Assembly: GCA_037957365.1 (NCBI GenBank)
Contig: JARHVA010000006.1
Span: 10,416,501-10,480,500, forward strand
From: Torreya grandis
Taxonomy: Eukaryota; Streptophyta; Pinopsida; Cupressales; Taxaceae
Length of the DNA stretch: 64,000 bases
Direction of reading: 5' to 3'
The position numbers and the translations under genes were made by a program. A model generated the notes under the pieces. That model had not been told where the DNA came from and did not search any database. It worked only from the letters and a program-made list of their open reading frames with translations. Of this stretch, positions 44,357 through 56,600 are shown in pieces (the first letter of the stretch is position 1; each line of letters begins with the position of its first letter).

Positions 44357-46641
44357 TACAATCCAAAAGTGAAAGATAAATGTATAGTCCAAAATTAAAT
44401 GAGGCATAGGCATAATCCAATCAATATTTGTATCTAAAATTGTCAAAAACATTTTTGAATTCAATTTAGAAGGCTAGGTTCCTCAAATAGACAACAATCT
44501 AGATAAGAATGAATGACATGACAATACTAGGCATAGACCAAGAAGGCACATGTGATTTCAATTTTGTAATTAGACACAAGAAAAATAGTTTTTAAACCAA
44601 TTTGAGCATTGTAATGACATTATCATGATCTAAAGATATAAAAAATGGTTTTTTTCAAGACTCCAAGGCATAAGATTTGGAATGAAATAGGCAGCGTAAT
44701 GATGCCCCTTTCAAACAAGTGAAACACACACACAAAATTTTGACAAAAGACTAAGGCAAATGTGTGATGTCAAATGGATGGTATAACACTTATGAAAACA
44801 AAGGAGTGATGTGAAAATAAGACATGTTTTTTGACATGGCATGATAAATAGATAGTTTTGACTAAAGACCATGTAAGTAAAAAGGAAAAATGATAATAAC
44901 ACCTAAGACTGATAAGTTGGCATTGTAATGTCAAATTCTATTTATATACTTAATCTTGAGAGGATTTTAAGTTGTTAATCAAAAAATTAAAAGCAAATGA
45001 AAAGTAGGGTTTTTAGGCCCCCTCTTCTCTCAAGAGTTTGTATAATGACATGGAACTTTGGTATACTCACCCTATATTGATAGTATGTCTGTAAAAAGTA
45101 GGACTACCTAAACTATTACTTTTTGTTCATTTCTAAGTGGTCTCTTCTATGTGGCTAACACTGGGGCACATCATGTCATTTTGATCCATGTTAATTGGCT
45201 TGTTGTGAAAATGTCTTGTCCTTTTCACAACCACTACATCCATCAATTACTTATGTAGTGTGATGTCTGAGTTACCCCTACAGTCTGAGGTCAAGTATAA
45301 CTAATGAAACTTGTTTAACTGCTCAAATAAATGTTCCAGTGGGTCAACCTCAATTTATATACCCCACCATGGAGTGGGGTTGAAACAATGTTAGGAGATG
45401 AATTATTGGGTCAATGCTTCCCTAGAGAACCCATGGGGAGGTGATGAACTCCCACCCACAACCAAAATGCATGAAATAAAGAAAGTGAAGGGACTTTAGG
45501 GTCGTAATGAGTCACCCAAATCATTTAGATTTTGGGGAGGGCCTTTGCGACTTTCCTTACATGATTTTGGACCAAAGTGACAAATGTAAAGAGTGAGCAT
45601 TCTTGATTGCCCAAGTTTCTTAAAGGGGATGGGGGGAGAGCATACACCCATCACTTGTCTTTTTGAATAAACACTCAATAAACACGCATACAAATGAAAA
45701 CTCTTATGAATATTTAACTAAAGCGTGAGTTCATTTTTATAGCACCAAATGAAATGTGTCATGAAATTTAGCCCATTGGCATTGTGTTAAAAACTTAAAC
45801 AAAATAAAAAATAACTCAAGTAAAATATTTTTAAAACACCAAATTAAAATGTGAGTTTTGCAACTTAGAGTGTTTAAAAATGTCTTTTCTTGGCCTTTGG
45901 GTCCTACAAAAGATGTTAGGGGGTCTTTCTACTTAAAATCAAAACATAAGTGGGAAAATGATTTTTGAAATCTAGCTCTTGGGTTTCTAAAATTTTACAT
46001 AGAGTGTAACACCATAGAAACACAAAGAAATATTGCCACTTTTCCTTCAAAATTGCAACTATTAGTACAATATTGCAAGTTTTTGTAAAATAAAATGGTT
46101 AGCACAAAATCACAACTATTATAGCAATATCACAGAAATAAAGATAATATTATAAAAATTGGTGCAATACCATGACTCACCCTACAACACTAAAATAGTT
46201 AGTGGAAAACCACTATGGTTAGGAAATATCGTTACTTATCACACAAACTTGCCCCTTATCAGGTGATATCAATACTTATCAAGAAATATTATGACTATAA
46301 AGTCAAGATATTGTGAATATCATAATTCTTCCTAAAAAAATAATAGTTAGTGATAAACCATGATGGTTTAACGCAATTTTGTGATAGTGATCACAATATC
46401 ATATAACTTAAAATAAAATTACAATTTCAAAGTCATGATATTGTGCAAATCATGATTCCAAAGAGAAAAAATATGAATATACAAAGAAAATTCATGATTT
46501 CTTATAGAATGTCTATGAGCCTTCAATTTCCACTTTTTTGGTTAGCAAGTGTGTATTTTGACATGAAAATTATTAGGAGGATGTCCTAAAATGCCTTGAG
46601 AACAAATTTTTGGGGGTGAGGGTCCAAAAAGCATGTCATCA
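44357..46641 (-). other. Leader region of element C, part 2
   Basis: Continues part 1 after removal of D and aligns with about 53010-54600 of element E (CCCAAAAGAGAAAG; GATGATG(A)A.TCCC; AGAGCATACAC). Near 46000-46490 the sequence is rich in short AT words around 'TTGCAA', 'AATATC' and 'CACAA' that repeat loosely. No coding frame is supported. A primer-site-like TGACATGC lies just left of the LTR. Confidence 0.6.
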
Positions 46642-46880
46642 TGTGAACAAGGAATACGTAGAGGGGAGGTTAGTCTTGTGTTAGTACAATAAAACAAAAT
46701 CAAAATAACACACTAAACACTTAACATCTCTAGCCTAGACACTAGGGAAATCTTAGGTAATAAGCATACAAATGAAAAAACAACTAGAACACAAAAGAAA
46801 TAATTATTTTACCTTCTTTGGAGCTCCAAATGGCTTGTTGAAGTGGATTTATTGGTTTGTGCATCAAGATGTCTTTAACA
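46642..46880 (-). repeat. 5' LTR of element C, part 1 (split by element E)
   Basis: Begins TGTGAACAAGG after GCATGTCATCA and resembles the E LTR (CTAGACACTAGGGA, CCTTCTTTGGAGCTCCAAAT). Element E interrupts it at TAACA (46876-46880); it resumes at 55844. Confidence 0.7.
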
Positions 46881-48081
46881 TGTGATCTAGGAACTTGACT
46901 TAAGAGAGGATGTTTAGTATGGTGTTAGTTCCAAAATGACAAACAAAATGAAATAAATATAATAACTAGCATAAAATCTCTAGGCCTAAACACTAGGGAG
47001 AGCTTGGTTAACAAAAATTAATGACAAAAATAACTAAAAAGTAAGGAATAAAACACAATAATTCCTTCACTTTCCTTGGATGCTCCAAATGTCTTTGTAG
47101 TGGTGGCTTGCTCGGCTTGTGCTCATGAAGTCCTTGGCAATGGAAGCTTGTCTACCTCTATCTCTCCTTGGCACCTTTGAATTGTGGATTGGATTTGATT
47201 GGAATCAATTTAACATGGTAAAAATAATTTTTTTAAGCTTTTGGAACCATTTGTACATTATAACTTTGCATTATAAAGTCTTAGAAATGATGTTCATGGC
47301 CTCTCTATTTATAAATCTTTGAAAATGTCTAGAATCAACCTGAACCGTTCATCATAAGATTGAGATGTGTGGTTGAGGATTAATTGAATTTTTGGAATTA
47401 AGTTTATAATTATCCTCATCATGACATTGGAAGAAGGGGCAATTAAGAGGCATGGAGGGCATCATGAAAGGCATTGATGAGGCATGGAGGGCATGAATCC
47501 TGATATTTATGGCATTTATGGCTTAGGGATGTCTTTCCAAGACATGAGGTCACCTGATGATGCAGATATTTCATATTCATTTCTAAAACAAAGTTTTCAA
47601 CAAGTTTCCATAGAATTGTTAATTAGGCTCTAATTTGGATTAATTAGCTCTTAAGCATGATTAAGCACTTTGTGCACAAATTACTCAAATTGATCAGAAT
47701 ACCTTGTTATTGGTCTAAAATTTGACTGAATTGGAATTGGAAGGTGATGCTAGATGCATTAAATCTATTATCCCATTTAGGATGTTACCAAAAATAAATA
47801 ACAAAGGCATGTGTCTGTGCAAGAGATTTGATAGGGAAGAGCAATCCATAGCACCCAGGTGCAAAATTAGCATTTTAACTCAAAATGATCTGATCAAAGT
47901 TAGCTTTCCCATAAATTGCATTACCCCATTTAGGGATACCCTAGCCAAAATCGGCACTTGAATATGTTAGTTTCAACTCTTTTAATGCATTTTAGTGTTT
48001 TTAGGCCAATTGTGCATTTTGGGTAGAAATTGGCCAAAATCCTGATTAGAGGTTATCAATGGCCAGTTTTAGGTGTCTACA
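46881..48081 (-). repeat. 3' LTR of element E
   Basis: Colinear with 54636-55838. In the first ~130 bases I count about a dozen differences. A TATA box (TATAAATAG, - strand) lies at about 47306-47314. Confidence 0.93.
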
Positions 48082-48096
48082 ATTTGCCCCTATTTA
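48082..48096 (-). promoter_or_regulatory. Polypurine tract of element E
   Basis: On the - strand AAATAGGGGCAAAT abuts the TGTAGACACC start of the 3' LTR. Confidence 0.65.
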
Positions 48097-50578
48097 AGAA
48101 GGCATTGCAAGATATAAGCATAGTAACATCTTCTCAGAGAATGAAAAATGGCCTGCATACCAAAAAGAAGAAGATGATGATTGAAGAACGAAGCTCCAAA
48201 ATGGTTTTGGGAAGCCTATGATGATGCCCCCTTGAGGGAGTGGCCGTCACATTTGTTGATGGACGGTCCCTCAAAAAGAAGCAAGAAGAAAGGTGGAATT
48301 AACCATGGTTGAGATTAATCCAAATGAGAAAATGCTTGCATGCATTGATTTAAAAAGATTATTGATTTGCCCAAAGGTAGTTATAATCAAGAATAAAAGT
48401 CAAAATAATGATTTGCCCATAGGTGGTTATAATCATTTAAGATGACTTGGATTGGATAAAGATGATGGTGCCCCAATTAGAGCTGATTAGCAAGCATAAC
48501 TCAAGGATATAACCTATAATATATATTAAAATATAAGCAGGTACAAAGTGATGAAAGAGATGAATAGAGGAATGAGATTGATCAATAGAATGATTCAATT
48601 GTACCTGTTAATAAGGAGATGCTCATCCTGATTACCAATGATACAAATAGAATGGCCAATGGATTGATTTGATCAATGGTGGGATGGGAGGATTTTCCAA
48701 GGTACCAAGGAGAAACTTATGTAGCTCCATTGATTGTAGACCTTCCTAAAGCTAATTTTTGCTATAGCATGTGATGGTAGGCTTCATGATAGAACACCAT
48801 GAAGACTTGGCCAAAATATGCATGAGGACTGACTCTTTATATCTAATAAACACTAAAAAATAATGTACTAATGATAAAGACCATGATGATAATGTTGACA
48901 TATGAATATGGATAGACTCAAGACTAACATGCTCAAGGAATCACCTAATGAACACATATAGACTGAGTCAAGGCAATAGTGCTGAAAGCAAACAAATAGG
49001 TAAATAAATAAATAAACAACCAACCTAAAATAAACAAATAAATATAAATCTTGAAAATAAAACCAAAAGAAAGCATCCTAGCAATGACAATGCCCTAATA
49101 AGGTGGATCAAGGATAACTAACTAGGCTTAGACATGAAAAATATTTTTGGATTTTTGAAATATTATAAATGTTTTTGGCATTTTGAGGTATCTTAACTTG
49201 TTAGAGAATGATAAGATACCTACTCATAAAACAACAAGAGCATTTGGCTTAGGTTGATCATGAAATGGCAAGAGTGTATGGAAAGGGGGACTGAGGCGAC
49301 CTCAACATGAATTGAGCATGACCCACAAAATCCCAAAATGACCTCAAGTAAAAATAATTCCACCCACATGAAAGGTAAGGAAAAACCAACTAGGTCCCAA
49401 CAAGTTCTCAAATCTGGCAAATGGCCAGTCAAGTGAAAACAATAATGGCAAGGTGATGAGATAATGCATGGTGAACAAGTGTTGCCCCTAGTTTGCCCAT
49501 AGCTAATTATAACTAGGATACAACATCATAGGTCAATGATACTAATTTGCTCATAGGTGGTTATAATTAGTAACAAGACTAGTGAGACACTGATTTGCCC
49601 ATAGGTGGTTATAATCAGGCTCACATAAACAAATGTGGATATAGGATGAAAGATATCTTGCAAGATCAACTATCACACTACTTTAATAGATTATCATTGT
49701 AAACATAGATTGGATTGATTGTTGAAACTTGATTAGAATCCCCTCACAAAAAGTGTAGGAAGAACCAAATGAACCAAGAACAAAATAAGATTGGGTAGGA
49801 TGACTAAAAATAGGCTTTGATCTAGATAGGAATGGAATGATAAGATGATATGACATTGCTTTAAGATAATGATGGTTTGATAAATTGGATAAAATGGTAA
49901 GATAATTTCCCCCAGGTGATGAGGTAAATGGTTGGGATCTACAATAATGGTAAATATGCATATATAACAATGGCAATGGCATGTGAAATGCTATGGTACA
50001 TGTTTTTGGCTTGGGTGTGATTTTTAATTTTGTTATTCCTATTGATGGGGAGATGCACATCTTAATTAATAAATTATACAAAAAAAATACTTAATCATGT
50101 TAATTGCTAACCCACACCTCATCTGAATAGCTACTTTGTCAAAAATGGCCTATAGATTTGGTTGTCAAGAATGCTTTTGTGATCTTTATTAGTCATTGAT
50201 TCTGATTCCTTCAAACATTAAGATAAGGTATCTTCATAGCCTTTGCAAAAGAAAGTGTGGCCATGGATGTTAAATATGGATAAATAATAGATAGTAGATT
50301 TGATTATGAAATAAAAGGGCTGATGACAATGGAATGTGGAATGGTAGAGAAACAAATGAATATTGGATGTTCAGTTACACATAATGTTTTTGATGCTAGA
50401 TTTGACATAATTTTGGCTGTGGTAGGGCTGAAGACTTGTTCTCATGATAGGACCATCATATTTTGTTGTTGTTTGGGCCTGAGAGTAGCTACCATCTGAT
50501 TAGGCTATAGATTGGAAGCTATTTTGATTTGATCTTTGATTTTGTCTTCATTCAATAGTGAAGAACTTTTGTGCTTAG
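48097..50578 (-). other. Non-coding 3' part of the interior of element E, with hairpin repeats
   Basis: No frame shows protein similarity. The only clear structure is the cluster of short inverted-repeat units listed separately. Confidence 0.55.
48362..49618. repeat. Cluster of five 17-nt-loop hairpin units (sixth at 51435-51467)
   Basis: Each unit has a 17-nt core (consensus TGCCCATAGGTGGTTAT) between perfect inverted arms of 6-8 bases. Arms (left, right): 48362-48367 TTGATT, 48385-48390 AATCAA; 48407-48413 AATGATT, 48431-48437 AATCATT; 49487-49493 CCTAGTT, 49511-49517 AACTAGG; 49540-49547 TACTAATT, 49565-49572 AATTAGTA; 49590-49595 CTGATT, 49613-49618 AATCAG. The sixth is TAATGATT and AATCATTA. 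Arms differ between units but match within each. Confidence 0.85.
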
Positions 50579-50851
50579 CTATTGGTGCCTCAATGAGGTT
50601 TTCACCAATGAAGTTGTCTTGATTGTCCTGTAGCACCTCCGAGAAGGTTTCACTAAGGAATAATTTTGACTTTGATTGTCTTCTATCACTTCTAAAAATG
50701 TTTCACTAGAAGATGCTAAGTTGTGACTTTTATTGCCCCCTAGTGTCTCCAAAAAGGTTTCACTAGGAGAGTGTTCTTCTGCTATATGAATGTTGTCTTG
50801 GCCTCTTTGCTCTTCTTCAACCGCTATGTCTCCATGGATGTAGTTTAACAA
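50579..50851 (-). pseudogene. Acidic coding relic with ~18-residue repeats, element E
   Basis: A 90-codon frame contains repeats SETFLETLGGNKSHN, SETFLEVIEDNQSQN and degraded copies. At DNA level the anchor GGTTTCAC recurs at about 50596, 50646, 50699 and 50757 (spacing 50-58 bases). Composition (Ser, Glu, Asn) suits a disordered tail of the gag-like protein. No known domain. Confidence 0.5.
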
Positions 50852-51295
50852 ATTGTGATTCTATCGATCCCAATCAACACTTGTGGGAGATGGAATGTCA
50901 ATGATATGGCTATTTTGGTTGATGGTAATGGCCTATGGAATGGTAATGGAATGGGGAAAGGCTGCACCATCTTTGTAGAAGATACTAGGCTAACTTGTGT
51001 CAAAGCTGAATTACTCATATTCAAAAACTATAGAAGGATCACAAATGTATTTAAATTGATCTGTAAGGTATGTGTAACCAATGTTGTAATAATCATGAAC
51101 ATACTCTTTTTTTGAATTTGATTTTAACTCAAGGGACTCTAAATCTAATGTTGAGACTAATGCTGATTCAGATTTTAATGGTAAAGATGATGTTGGTTCA
51201 ATAATAGAACCTGAATCTGATGTTGATTCTTCATCTGATGGGTATTTTTTTATAATAATGTCTTGTTGAATGTTTGGTTTTAGATATGTGATGGC

Positions 51296-52469
51296 CTATG
51301 ATGGCATAATGGGCTCCATAAAGATTGGTTTGTCAAAGTGAGACTCCTCTAGGATGGGAAAAAGGTCAAGAGACAACTCCTCAAAGACTAGCTTGTGAAT
51401 AGGAGGATCTTGAAAAATAGGCACATGGTTGAGGTAATGATTTGGCCAAAGGTGGTTATAATCATTAGAAAGTGACTCAATAAAGACTAGCTCATCAGTG
51501 TGAGACTCCTCGATAATTGATATAGGATCAATAGGAAATTCATCACAAGATGACTTATCACAAATGGTTGGTTCAAAAAAAAATCTCATATTGGTTGGTT
51601 CTCTTGGCCTTGGTTTTCAATGAGTTGGAAAATACCAGTTTTAAACATAACTTGGTCTGTGAATGATTAGATCAGTTGAGGTTTGGCTGGGATTGGTATT
51701 GGACAAGGAATGACTTGTGGTTGGATAATGGTAGGGTCTTGGGGTGCATGATTACTTCCATGAGCTAAAGGACAAAGTCCTGAGATGGTAACGATAGGGT
51801 AGTGTGGATATTGATTGCCCATACAAGCTAAAGGACTAGGTCCTAAAATGATGAAGGGGTGTTGTGGAGCTTAATTGCTCACACAAACCAAATGACTAGG
51901 TCCTGTTATAGAAATGGTTGGGTGTTATGGAGCTTAGTTGCTCATAAAAACCAAAAGATGAGGTATTGGTAAGGGAATGGTGTGACATTATGGTCCTGGA
52001 ATAGAAATGGTATGATGTGGTAGAGTTTGATTACTCACATAAGCCAAAACATCCAAGTCTTCCTCATAAACCATATCATTCCAGTTGTGAGTTGGCTCAT
52101 AACTAGTTCTTGACTTTGTTCCATGTACTAATTATTGTAAAGAGGGTATAGATCTGTATCCCAAACAACATTATTTGTAGTTGGGTCTTCAAAGTCCTCC
52201 TCATAAGCCTCTTCATACCAATCAAGGTCTCCAGTTGGATCATAAGTTATTTCGTGACTTTATTCCCATGAATGATTAATATGAGGTAGATAGAAATCTA
52301 TCTCACAAACCATATTAGCATCATTGGGGTCTTTACAAAAGCCATAAAAGTCATTTTGTGCATCCATTCTATCATAAGTTAGATTGTAAGTGACTCCATC
52401 ATAAGTGTAGTTAGACATATCTGCGTAAATGATGAAAGCTCTGAAACAAAAAGGCTTAGAGTTATACAA
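51296..52469 (-). pseudogene. Gag-like protein of element E
   Basis: The frame from 52469 opens with AFIIYADMSNYTYDGVTYNL, like FIIDLDMSTYTCSEAMYNL of element C, followed by MVCEIDFYLPHINHSWE and DLDWYEEAYEEDFEDP (Tyr/Asp/Glu-rich). After a repetitive middle part a 97-codon frame (51296-51589) has two related halves: DEFPIDPISIIEESHTDELV and EELSLDLFPILEESHFDKPI. The piece SNDYNHLWPNHYLNH between them is encoded by the sixth hairpin unit. It is the structural protein of a non-autonomous element. Stops break the middle. Confidence 0.55.
51700..52030 (-). repeat. Coding tandem repeat of 60-63 bases in element E
   Basis: Anchors AAAGGACAAAGTCCT (51767), AAAGGACTAGGTCCT (51830), AAATGACTAGGTCCT (51890) and AAAAGATGAGGTATT (51953) are 60-63 bases apart. 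On the - strand they encode about 20-21 residues per unit (SFGLCEQLSSTTP-like). Unit lengths are multiples of three, in keeping with an origin as coding repeats. Confidence 0.75.
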
Positions 52470-54614
52470 ACTCTAAAAAATGATCTAAAGGACAAATGGT
52501 TCAAACTTGGTCCAAAGGTGGAGCTGTATCTCTAATGTGGTATGAAAGTGGAGTTGTATCTCCAAAATGGTTTATGCTAAGACTTGGCATAAACCAACCT
52601 AACATCAAATGTCTAATGTTAAATGTCATACATACAAAAGGTCAAGCATTTGAATAAAAACCAACATGTCAAAGGTCTAAGTCAAAGTGTTCCAAAGGTC
52701 TGAATTAGGAAAGGGAAAAGTTGAGTTGCTAGGTCTTTTATTCAAACATGGAGTCAAAAGCTAGGCTCAAACAAATAGGCATAATGTGATTTGATTTAAT
52801 CTAACAAGTTTGGAAACAACTTTGACATGAATCGGACATTGACAATCAAACATAAACATGATTAATTGGCATAAGGCATAAGACAAAAGGCTCTTTGAAG
52901 AAAGACTATGTTTTCCCAAATAAAAACACAAACAATGATGAGGATAGGCTTTAAACAAACAAACCATCAACGATTTTTAAATTTGGGTAATCGATTAATC
53001 GAAGTTATGCAACCCAAAAGAGAAAGATCTATGTATTAGCTCCATGAATTGAGGCCTAAATAGAAATCAATCAATGTTTGGATCTAAACTTGATAAGGTT
53101 AATTAAAAACTCAAAGGTGAAAACTAGGATTTGGCCAAACAAGTTAGACAAGATTGGAGAGCATGACGACACATGACAAAGGTCTAAATGGTATACATAA
53201 AGTGGTTTAAAACAAATGGTTTTAATACAATGGTAAACAATTCTTAAAACAAATTGAGCATCCTAATGACGTAAGCATACTCGAATAATTTGGTCAATGT
53301 TATGTTTCAAAGAGTCAATGGCAAAAAAAAATTGACATGATTTGGGTAGCATAACGCTACCCTTCTTAACTCAAATACATGAATTTGACATGGCGTATGA
53401 ACAAACAAACAAGTTTTAGCCTCAAAACATACCAAGCAAAAATGACCAAAATACACTAAGTATAATCATCCAAATCCTAGCAAGGGTATAGCAAAGTGGG
53501 GTTTACTAAACTAGCAAGGTTTCAATTACTCTAGGAGAGTCAATTACACAATGACTTTTATGCTAAATAATGCAAAAGAAAAGCATGGATTTTGGATCCA
53601 TATCACTTAGCTTGTTACAAAATGGTCTAGTCCTTTTTGCAACCACTACATATTACTATTTGTTCAGTATAGTGCAATGTCCAAAGTGCCACTACATCTT
53701 GTGTGTAACTCTAAAGGAGCCAAATGAAGTCAATGTTGGGAGGTGAAACCTCGGGTGAAAGCTTCCCTAAAGAACTTGTAGGAGGTGATGAAGTCCCCTT
53801 TGCAAGCCAAGTTTGTATAAGAATAAAAGACTAGGAGAAAGACTTTAGGGTCATTTTCAAGGTCACCCAAACTTTGACGAGTTTTTGGGGAGTGCTTTAG
53901 ATGACATTCTTTCTAAGCCTTGGACTAGGCTACTTGCAATAAGAATGGTGCTTTTGATTCCAAGGGTTCCCTAAAGGGGACAAATGGAAGAGCATACACA
54001 CAACATCCCTCTTTCTTCCAAACACAATTTAATCTAAACAATGAAGTAAATACAAAAATCTTTGAAAATATGAGTTCATTTTTAAGCCCAAAGGGAAAGT
54101 GAGGTGGTGTTCATTTGACCCCTTGATCTTAGTTGCAAACTTTGAAAACATTCACCATAAACATCTAAATTCTTTGTTAAACACCAAAATAAGGTTCCTA
54201 ATTTATTTTTAAGCATGCAAAAGGTGGTGTAAACATGTTTTTGAGAAAATGTCAAGTTTGGTCTTGCAGCAAAAATGTTAGCATGTCCTTTAGCTTTGAA
54301 GCTCTTTCTAGCTTGAAACAATGAACTTGGGAAAAATAGCTCTCAGGTTTGTGTTTTAATTAAACACAATGACTGACATCGATTATTTCAACTGATGATG
54401 GTTACTTTTACTAACTGATGTTGGTTACCTAACTGACCTTGGTTAAGCTATGCAATTGATGTCGGTATTACTTACTGATGTTAGTTACTGTGTAAAATCG
54501 TGGCAAATAAAAATGGTAAAATAAAGTTAAAAAATCAATTTGTACAAGTTTTAAGGGTCCAAATAAATATTTTAGAGTTGTAAAATGATCTTCTTCTTGT
54601 GTGGGATGCATCTA
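52470..54614 (-). other. Leader region of element E
   Basis: About 2.1 kb without a coding frame. It is the best-preserved leader of the C/E/F family and holds the site corresponding to the D insertion (near 52996-53000). A short GA/CT-imperfect palindromic tract (ACTGATG.TGGTTAC repeated at 54398-54490) lies near its start. The words ACTGATGTTGGTTAC, ACTGACCTTGGTTA and ACTGATGTTAGTTAC form a small array. Confidence 0.6.
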
Positions 54615-54632
54615 GTCCCATTGAGCGTGCCA
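54615..54632 (-). promoter_or_regulatory. Primer binding site of element E (tRNA not assigned)
   Basis: TGGCACGCTCAATGGGAC on the - strand begins 3 bases inside the 5' LTR border, starts with TGG as required for a CCA end, and implies a tRNA ending GCGTGCCA. Related sequence stands at the same place in C and F. I cannot match it to a tRNA with confidence. Confidence 0.55.
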
Positions 54633-54635
54633 TTA

Positions 54636-55838
54636 TGTGATCTAGGAATTTGACTCAAGAGAGGACGGTTAGTATGGTGTTAGTTCCAAAATGACAAACA
54701 AAATGAAATAAACACACTAATTAGCATAACATCTCTAGGCCTAGACACTAGGGAGAGCTTAGTTAACAAAAACAAATGAAAAACACAACTAAAAAATAAG
54801 GAATAAAACACAAGAATTCCTTCACCTTCCTTGGATTCTCTAAATGTCTTTGTAGTGGTGGCTTGCTCAACTTGTGCTCATGAAGTCCTTGGCAATGGAA
54901 GTTTGTCTACCTCCATCTCTCCTTGGCACCTTTGGCTTGTGGCTTGGCTTGGTTTAGAATCAATTTGGCATGGTAACACTAATTTGTTGAAGCTTTTGGA
55001 ACCATTTATGCATTATAACTTTTCATTATCAAGTCTTAGAAATGATGTTCATGGCCTCTCCACTTATAAATTTTTGAGAATGTCTAGAATCAACCTAAAC
55101 CGTCCATTCTGAGATTGAGATGTGTGGTTGAGGATTAATTCAATTTTTGGAATTAAGTTTATAATTATCCTCATCATGACATTGGAAGAAGGGGAAATTA
55201 AGAGGCATGGAAGGCATCATGGAAGGCATTGATGAGGCATGGAGGTCATGAATCTTGATATTTATAACATTTATGGCCTAGGGATGTCTTCCTAAGAAAT
55301 GAGGTCACCTGATGATGCAGATATTCTATATTCATTTCCAAAATAAAGTTTTCAACAAGTTTCCATGAAATTATTAATTAGGCTCTAATTTGGATTAATT
55401 AGCTCTTAAGCATGATTAATCACTTTGTGCACAAATTACTCAAATTGATCATAATGCCTTGTTATTGGTCTAAAATTCAAATGGATTGGAATTGGAAGGT
55501 GATGTCAGATGCATTGGAACCATTATATCATTTAGGATGTTACCAAAAACAAATAACAAAGACATGTGTCTTGTGTAAGAGATTTGATAGGGAAGAACAA
55601 TCTAGAGCACCTAGGTGCAAAATTGACATTTTGACTCAGAATGATCTGATCAAAGTTAGCTGGCCCATAAATTGCATTTCCCCATTTAGGAATACTCTAG
55701 CCAAAATCGACACTTGAATATGTCAATTTTAACTCTTTTAATGTATTTTAATGTTTTTAGGCTAAATTGTGCATTTTGGGTGGAAATTGGCCAAAAGCCT
55801 GATTGGAGGTTATCGGTGGCTAGTTTTAGGTGTCTACA
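54636..55838 (-). repeat. 5' LTR of element E
   Basis: Partner of 46881-48081, with the same ends; the TATA region near 55066 reads CACTTATAAATT, one base altered from the other copy. Confidence 0.93.
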
Positions 55839-55843
55839 TAACA

Positions 55844-56600
55844 ATGAAGCTTTATTTGCTCCTTCTCTTGTTGGCACCTTTTCTTGGCTGATTGGATTAT
55901 GAATTTGGCATGGTAACACTTCTTGAAAGGAGCTTATGGTGTAAATCCTACATAATAACACCACACTATCAAAGCTTAGAAATCAATAGGTATGGCCTTA
56001 TATTTATAGCCTCCAAAAGGTAACTCTCACCCAAGGTGAGTTAAAATTGAGTTTAAGTATGGAATGGGTTCAAAATAACCATAGGTGATTTGAGGCTAAT
56101 TCTAGTTGATTTAAAAGTTGTCATGTAATTATGATTTTCAATTACTAGGCATGGCTCTCAAATTAGATATTTTGAGATATTTTAGAAGAGCTTGACAACT
56201 CATAAAGGCAATGATGAAAATGAATGATATTTTGATTTTTGGAATTTCCATTTTTGGATATTCATTAATTGTAAATGGATAATTTAACTAACCATTTAAT
56301 TTTTTTAATTAGATGATTAATTTTAATTAGCATTTGAGATCTTTTAAGATTTGATAAAGTGCCCCACTTAATGGGTCCATAGGCCAAACTATCAGTTGTT
56401 ATGTTGCAAAGTGATTGAGGGTGAATTTGTGAGAGGTTATTATTGCGTATAGTCTAGTATCCCAAATAAGGATGCCTCAACATGATTATAAATATTGATG
56501 AATGATGTACAAATGAAATTGGGACATTCAATGATTTTTAGGCGTAATTTACAGTGTTTGGTATAAATCAATCCAAAGTTTGATAAAAATCTAGTTATGG
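55844..56600 (-). repeat. 5' LTR of element C, part 2
   Basis: Continues 46880 after removal of E: TTGGCACCTTTTCTTGG and GGCATGGTAACAC align with the E LTR, and GTATCCCAAATAAGGATGCC (56456) with the block that stands about 157 bases before the LTR end in E and F. TATAAATATAAGG on the - strand near 55998. The expected GTGTCTACA end is not preserved, so the right limit is estimated. Confidence 0.6.

Larger units (their letters stand above)
46881..55838 (-). mobile_element. Element E: 9.0 kb gag-only LTR retrotransposon
   Basis: LTRs at 46881-48081 and 54636-55838 (both start TGTGATCTAGGAA and end AGGTGTCTACA) with a perfect TAACA target duplication (46876-46880, 55839-55843). The 6.5 kb interior has a long leader, a tyrosine-rich gag amino end, acidic repeat-bearing coding relics and a long non-coding tail. 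No protease, RT, RNase H or integrase is seen. It is thus a non-autonomous (TR-GAG-like) member of the C/F family, inserted into the C LTR. Confidence 0.92.

Noticed and set aside
31393..46642. The LTR-like block ending at 31393 as the 3' LTR of element C
   Set aside because: C's 5' LTR (46642 onward) begins and ends differently and shows no similarity to it; the two belong to different families.
48362..49618. CRISPR-like array
   Set aside because: Repeats are too few and irregularly spaced, have variable arms, and lie in a plant retrotransposon.
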